From an uncultured Sphingomonadaceae bacterium (GTDB lineage Bacteria; Pseudomonadota; Alphaproteobacteria; Sphingomonadales; Sphingomonadaceae): a stretch of 64,000 nt of DNA. Each line of letters begins with the position of its first letter. Position 1 is the stretch's first letter. The DNA is taken from the NCBI GenBank assembly GCA_937996655.1, contig CALKUK010000013.1, forward strand, positions 310,001 through 374,000. Reading direction: 5' to 3'. Shown one piece after another: positions 63,201 through 64,000 of the stretch. Under the pieces are notes generated by a model. The model saw only the letters and a program-made list of their open reading frames with translations, made no database searches and was not told where the DNA came from. Position numbers and translations under genes: made by a program.

Positions 63201-64000
63201 ACCCCTGGACTATCGCGCTGGTGATGTTCTGGCCATTGGCCTGAACCGCGCGCATCGCCAGATAGGCACCATCCAGCTGCACGGTCGGCGTGCCACCATC
63301 CGCGCTATCGGCGAACGAAATGGCAATCGCGCTGTCCACGCTCAGCAGGCTAACAGGGGCGGTGATGTCATTCTGGATAACCAGCGAGCTGCCAGCATCG
63401 CCGTGCAGTGCGAATTCGTTGTAGGTGATCTGATCGCTGTTCACGATCAGGGCCTGACCGCTGATCAACCGGCCAAAATTCAGCGATCCGCTTGTGTCAC
63501 GCAGTTGGTTGGTGTTGCTATCAACATACAGAGATGAGAGATGGCTCAGATCGATATCAGCCGTCACGTGGGTGAGGTTGATATCGTGGCCCAGCACGGA
63601 AATGCTGTTGTCCAGCAAAACAACTGTTCCGCCAGTTTCGGTCACAGTCTGCCCATCCAAGTGAATGGCCTTGGCGGTGAGCTTTTCGCCTACCGCCAGA
63701 TCAATCGCCGGGTTCTGATCACTGGAGCTATCGGCAAAGCTCAAGGTAACATCATCACCCAAAAGCTCCAGATTGATGCTGCCGGCACGATCACCGATGA
63801 TGTCCAGAGTGCTGCCGGCGTTGCCATCAATATGGAGCGCACCACCAGTTACCTGACGGGCCTCTACATAAACTGTCTGACCGCTCTGCAGGGTGCCAAA
63901 GGTCACTTCGTTCGGGCCACTCGACATGTTGTGGTTAAGGTTAACCGCCAGTCCTGCAGTGATCGCGGTAAGATCGATAGAGACCGAGACGCGGCTCAGG
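51289..64000 (-). CDS. Giant repetitive type I secreted adhesin (N-terminus beyond window)
   Basis: The frame is open from the right edge to TAA at 51289-51291, more than 4,230 codons, and repeat sequence continues to the edge, so the true start is outside. No cysteine was seen in the visible part, as in RTX/LapA-type adhesins. Order from N to C: beta repeats (to about 61,450), an alpha-type repeat block (about 59,850-61,450), beta repeats, an aromatic-rich insert (about 58,330-58,900), many more beta repeats, then a C-terminal region with a vestigial RTX motif (GHASNDIVDISQGGDDTLAF) and a T1SS-type tail (LMFSDGNGAAKVWHWQDAGT, ELTLLGTINGLTIDD). It is expected on the cell surface for adhesion or biofilm formation, exported by the adjacent transporter. 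The retention module and any LapG-type cleavage site would be at the unseen N-terminus. Confidence 0.9.
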   Translation of the reverse strand, partial: LSRVSVSIDLTAITAGLAVNLNHNMSSGPNEVTFGTLQSGQTVYVEARQVTGGALHIDGNAGSTLDIIGDRAGSINLELLGDDVTLSFADSSSDQNPAIDLAVGEKLTAKAIHLDGQTVTETGGTVVLLDNSISVLGHDINLTHVTADIDLSHLSSLYVDSNTNQLRDTSGSLNFGRLISGQALIVNSDQITYNEFALHGDAGSSLVIQNDITAPVSLLSVDSAIAISFADSADGGTPTVQLDGAYLAMRAVQANGQNITSAIVQGSNTGTVIIQDDGQGGALSASTNLAAITANIDLTNLSGLAVDGASTNLSDGTHDVQFGPLQNGQTLAVTAAQVSGPGALTLYGTGGSVLDIQHDITRDVSLLNVDDAITISFLDNADGGTPTVQLDDATLTLRAVQANGQNITSATVGGANTGAIVLHDDGSTGPLYGSVNLSGITANIDLTNLSALTVDQSNKLANGGNSITFGPLDSSQTIVVDAAQVTAHALELSGNGMLDIVNDIATDTDLSLLGDNVRLSFADSASDSAPAVALNTGVTLFAKALHLDGQTVTTDAGMTGEVVVLDNSDQTPVLGGSFNLSGLATDIDLTQLQGLNALTDNKFGDASGTITLPSLIAGQTVTVYGWQLEGDVYLSGDVGSQLQVLGDITASASIADIGSDVDVAFPNNAVLVDGATLTARADQISAFTVTSAVDQNQANTGTLAVADNGDGHISYKTDLLAVSANIDLSQLADVTVNNGVSLGYLNDGSGLVLLPTLASGQTLTMTAAQAHGGSINGRTAGLLLNGTGSLVLTGNLAGDVDLTTVAPAIAVTIDGANVVGASLILTAAQADHNTITSDANTGRVVVEGIPAAQALTVAQLHAGLAAANLPVTSNIADTAAHLAAADYADLHAVLPNYATITATTAATVSQATTFADAAAGHDFVDLNIHYAIQDTAAALAASSDAVLSLATSITASTAATAAQALVLAGFANSAVHYAVNDTPAAIAAALTAAVTADPAHGAATLDSALAAASSFTLNGVATFAQASQLSDLNTISSYAITDTAANVHALLVANNGSTSFLSKASSLTITGSLTAADAKTIVTAAGTYTGLVLSIDSIADTASAYQFSFGNNSPLPNAVHGLTLTSAATVATAPATGAINSLSDTAANIANASNQLLSRVAGLIAVRDGATIAQAQTIAVHEKTYNSPNGISVIFSVFDTATNIANLLSTSYQNLPNFVQGTFNASTVATAAEAAKIARLATTYSTKTFNFSVQDTSANILGSLTNSLMNKVTGSVTITGTVTAAEALSLLTYTRSLSYNIRDSIANIEAAITSSGGKNFLTKATNITVTDTVTVQQATDVTDGVSNTGTTTFANLSDANTAIVGASSGLLAHVTGTITATATAAEDLSNVTANLDLTRMTGLGTNASGKIQMSGVSSRDANGVATVTTYTVTLPSNLAAGRTLYVTAAHLAGAHGLTLGSSGGTAYINIANDITASTNLLGLAASIGVAFVDGTVDAVGLSGAAVVLDAYENQVNGKTITGSGTVAIHGRDSGANSLEALASNSGALDIRGISANIDLTNLDLTVDSNGILSDAGGYILSSGANGALVLIGGQTLSLTQSELFGSNQLLVSGTGVIDIRGNITDSIDLTYLAGASGVTLSFLDPSETGRLGSVDVTGASAPITLSLTASQASGQVITGSNSTIAVKASAVSGTNLAAATDLSQVASTLFKTGTAWATFMSANTSVSNGTITGNADGTITLTSSGVNGQTSSWNFFAPVAGIYTFTYKYKDNNYGTTTTNIGSSIDGANIAVPYAYNNREFFGGYSNYYGWFSYQDVYVANNDGIVTGSVTISMAAGSRLYFQINQYGDRTAGPDGYRSAPDTITLSNGGFSAIGGTSQQLLVDVATSTDLTSTSATAPLNFASVDNFKLRNSGTVLKMTTLQASSHVVSSVDGYGSVLISDNANTGFIDLTKIAVPIAFTNNAINVNSSRLFLLPEQANGLTIGGGNLYITGPVADGHRIDLTRSSATVYTVTTPSQDPGGPTAIALGRGSALIMTSGQIYGRQVSNVDNATPGTLYVVGDIGGNSSLDLRNVTANLSFYDGVTNALVTVAGTNGSVQEGQLVTRTTTESGPLGQIGMGGNANLYINGSQLAGQSVIGAGSNRVYVFSTVPNGADYSHIGASIDLTNATVHRTTDANDSRYYNLDLTAPTWNSDQVLTLNTNQAANLYIDVAAGQVLVTHVENAPSADYTQIHASAVTLEFSGSTTFTGNFGTTQVLIDQGVQITMGGSIASGVTFDGLVPNGDGRGGGLAISGITGLTDLTKTVNTPTIPFAGVHGWVDVNLAYAVTGGANLLGGNDANAVSWNAATGYFENAAGDKVILPTFNGNFLTVAFSQLSGNEPIALSGTGLIDIKGAITRDLDITAWSRNFKIRFGNSADAYNEVYRYHYYNGGIQTFTSTIDANATLTMAADQTYYFNRNYGGNLANTFEGAGTVLIKGGFDVADVRLDGWYSGISTNIDLRQLGGTAAQVHLSGNNISYNNGAHYVYFPYQLGFGSGAQTVYVLASQIAGTAGLRLDSASGNKPSTLNVTGNVDAGYYSNNLNLLNINPYISLVFNGNNTLNVAGGNTLSMRLDQAAQLAVSGTGSVVFGYVGGNYSSSNAMQYVTLANSGPSVDLSQYQTSLDFIALSSAGSFTGLTLNNANKLSDATTGKYIDLPSLISGQTIKLTTKQIAGQIEIQSTTGGTVNVQGNVTAATGAVDLTGIAAGIAIDFNDAADSAANVIKVLGSTMTIRPDQASGQIIQSDQSIKTGNVILTGGALSASGTDLSNVSANIDITTMTNIVINGAGNISDGTGYVNAYALQYGQTFKASASQLTGNALVLGGVGGSTLNVKGNISGLGNSVDLSQVDESVSVSFADQGESTATITVADTSLTMKAIQATGKTIAGDGTNASSRNTGTLVVVDNATGNITSSATGALVTTLNLANVSTNIDLSNLAGLHYVTASSAFKDSAGTVTLPTLAAYQSLSLNAAQLAGAPVLAGVAGAELKLVGNYGNGDSDVRADTDLTGVSDNITVTFDGSNGILGVFDSTLTLKAGQVNGKIILGGVTYSNDAGSYFANGTVLVKYNSLTGHLDTASLDLSNVFVNLNLTELSNLTVNNSGVLEDVNGGTIGLPGNFGGTPLFVQTISLTSEQLAGGALVLNRSSAAQNLTTLDIWHDIGNDVDLSGLADGVKVVFSHDTGTDVSITGAFKLTAKSFAISGRTITSVKDSGGAYLGTVAVADMSDHHLGGTLDLRNVSANLDLSLLENMVVNASGTLEEVGTGDTIQFNQLVAGQSLTLAASLLTGNTLALTGQTGSYLNITGDLAQAGTIDLTAVSGASISFYDAANPDIKLTSGGALKLTAALADGLIVTSDSSGTKTGRLILAGNLVSGRSISLGGVTANIDLTQALNLTVNNSGLFASTLSGNSGTIAALSLIADQTLIVGSAQLDGGAIDLHGSTGGTLWVQGNITNNIDLSDVGDALALQLDNNAQISGATLTLRVAQASGISLTSHVTGSNLDGTVVLKGALNSHADIRGLGTNVDITQMAVVAEGSQLNTLIDGNGHLLYVGYMRDTAQSLYATAAQADGLVLMGETNGGGAAGTWGTLVLENDSNGDALTGNVSLAGVRTNIDLTHLGVTIAGSNNNDLAYNGSHLTLGQLASGQTVTVNVAQIESGVWNVDAVSGSTVSVAGDVTLGGSLDLRGINADATISFADAADPNGASAIDIGDMASLVMWANQASGLTITGTGYASFISAGGSLALDLSNVTVANSALGLDGDTILSAVGGNAAATVLGQSSTEVYLFGYELTVDAAIVSGHYVNGYGNSSLVLTGNADDVDFSNFNVGALDVTGVVAGNGTNGLVGNLGLFRPVNGQTYTEATVINGTLLYLTAEQLSGQSIVSSGGEAMVLAHVATAYDFSHLAPLASTTFLTGAGLTLVFQEAGTIDSGVDLHGFTAIDLHAGTTQVSALQADGIVWSGAGGLEIVNADAHQTPYALSGTGFGDTVHGHASNDIVDISQGGDDTLAFSNLASGNGATAATTHADFGSVTGFAMDSGYVDYVASYDVNTQTFANPLVLQNNGDKLDFSALTGQQSGLTLDHIQLGNLPGSIADHQLLVFDDFAVANASGIQNLFGSRAFNLNAKLVSGTASEEFLMFSDGNGAAKVWHWQDAGTNDHKIQAGELTLLGTINGLTIDDGVNPIGANDLSFLHQSQIIG
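51960..58330 (-). repeat. Beta-type adhesin repeats, main block
   Basis: Tandem degenerate units of roughly 120 residues. Each contains a strand-rich core such as ANIDLTNLSGLxVxxxGxLxD, then xLxxGQTLxxxxxQLxGxALxL and xxxGNITxxVDLxxVxxxVxISFxD. At least fifteen IDL/LDL-type cores occur over the whole protein; the copies differ too much for recent duplication. Such repeats act as extension modules. Confidence 0.75.
58330..58900 (-). other. Single aromatic-rich insert domain in the adhesin
   Basis: About 185 residues interrupt the repeats once. The segment has GTAWATFMSANTSVSNGTIT, WNFFAPVAGIYTFTYKYKDN, YNNREFFGGYSNYYGWFSYQ and MAAGSRLYFQINQYGDRTAG. The pattern (a Trp strand, GIYTFTYKYKD, aromatic loops and GSRLYFQI) resembles PA14-like or carbohydrate-binding beta-sandwich domains. 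It may be the ligand-binding head; sugar specificity is unknown. Confidence 0.6.
59850..61450 (-). repeat. Alpha-type DTAANI repeats within the adhesin
   Basis: About nine units of 50-60 residues with the pattern (Y/S)xIxDTAANIxxA...LLxxAxxITxTxxATxAQAxxI, for example YAITDTAANVHALL, NSLSDTAANIANAS, FSVQDTSANILGSL, YNIRDSIANIEAAI. The unit is alanine-rich and helix-prone, unlike the flanking beta repeats, so this block is a distinct stalk or spacer. Confidence 0.75.
61450..64000 (-). repeat. Beta-type adhesin repeats, N-terminal visible block
   Basis: Same unit type as the main block, with five visible IDL cores (ADIDLSHLSSLYVD, ANIDLTNLSGLAVD, ANIDLTNLSALTVD, TDIDLTQLQGLNAL, ANIDLSQLADVTVN). 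Adjacent units around 62,700-63,450 are close copies (for example ISFxDNADGGTPTVQLDDAT twice), suggesting more recent duplication here than elsewhere. Confidence 0.75.

Overview
The window looks like a chromosomal segment of an alphaproteobacterium, most likely a sphingomonad. The reasons are high-GC coding on both strands, large TonB-dependent receptors, a FecI/FecR pair, a NodT-type efflux lipoprotein, an FdsGBACD-type formate dehydrogenase and a giant type I secreted adhesin. This assignment is inferred from gene content; no marker gene or RNA gene is present. I saw no tRNA, rRNA, CRISPR array or intact insertion sequence.

Left part (1-15,112, all minus strand). A partial APC-family amino acid permease is followed by a TonB-dependent receptor, an acyl-CoA dehydrogenase and a short-chain dehydrogenase. 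Next comes a surface-signalling set: a TonB receptor with an STN signalling domain, a FecR-like anti-sigma factor and an ECF sigma factor. Transcriptionally upstream of it lies a tightly packed, overlapping gene set: a thermostable-hemolysin (PF12261)-like protein, an AMP-forming ligase fused to a heme-oxygenase-like putative diiron oxidase, an SDR, a secreted TPR protein and a SAM methyltransferase. This looks like a small biosynthetic operon whose product is unknown, wired to a cell-surface signalling cascade.

15,113-20,316 (plus). A choline-to-glycine-betaine operon in which the repressor BetI and betaine aldehyde dehydrogenase BetB are one fused polypeptide. It is followed by choline dehydrogenase BetA and an uncharacterised FAD oxidoreductase. 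A perfect BetI-like palindrome lies at the front of the operon.

20,403-25,711. A probable inorganic-carbon module on the minus strand: a TerC/Alx-type membrane protein, a secreted protein resembling iota-class carbonic anhydrase, an OmpW porin, a DUF2490 outer-membrane protein, the bicarbonate transporter SbtA and its PII-like partner SbtB. A divergent LysR regulator is strikingly OxyR-like but has histidine where OxyR has its peroxidatic cysteine. Its own promoter carries OxyR-spaced ATAG boxes.

25,700-35,881. A TetR-controlled tripartite drug efflux system (NodT/EmrA/EmrB), folD, an aromatic-type aldehyde dehydrogenase, a CitE/HpcH-type lyase and two alpha/beta hydrolases.

35,882-45,343 (plus). 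An almost complete formaldehyde-to-CO2 operon: glutathione-dependent formaldehyde dehydrogenase, two tandem VOC proteins, fdsG-fdsB-fdsA-fdsD and fdhD, then a COG2509-like flavoprotein. No esterase-D-type S-formylglutathione hydrolase is present. folD and the formaldehyde operon share a 21-bp operator-like sequence, which suggests a common C1 regulator.

45,344-45,739 is a gene-poor junction with fragments and a strong hairpin.

45,740-64,000 (minus). A type I secretion locus: HlyD adaptor, LapB-like ABC transporter, TolC-like outer-membrane channel, a small protein of unknown function, and a giant repetitive adhesin of more than 4,230 residues. The adhesin runs off the right edge of the window and contains one non-repeat, aromatic-rich insert domain and a separate block of alpha-type repeats.
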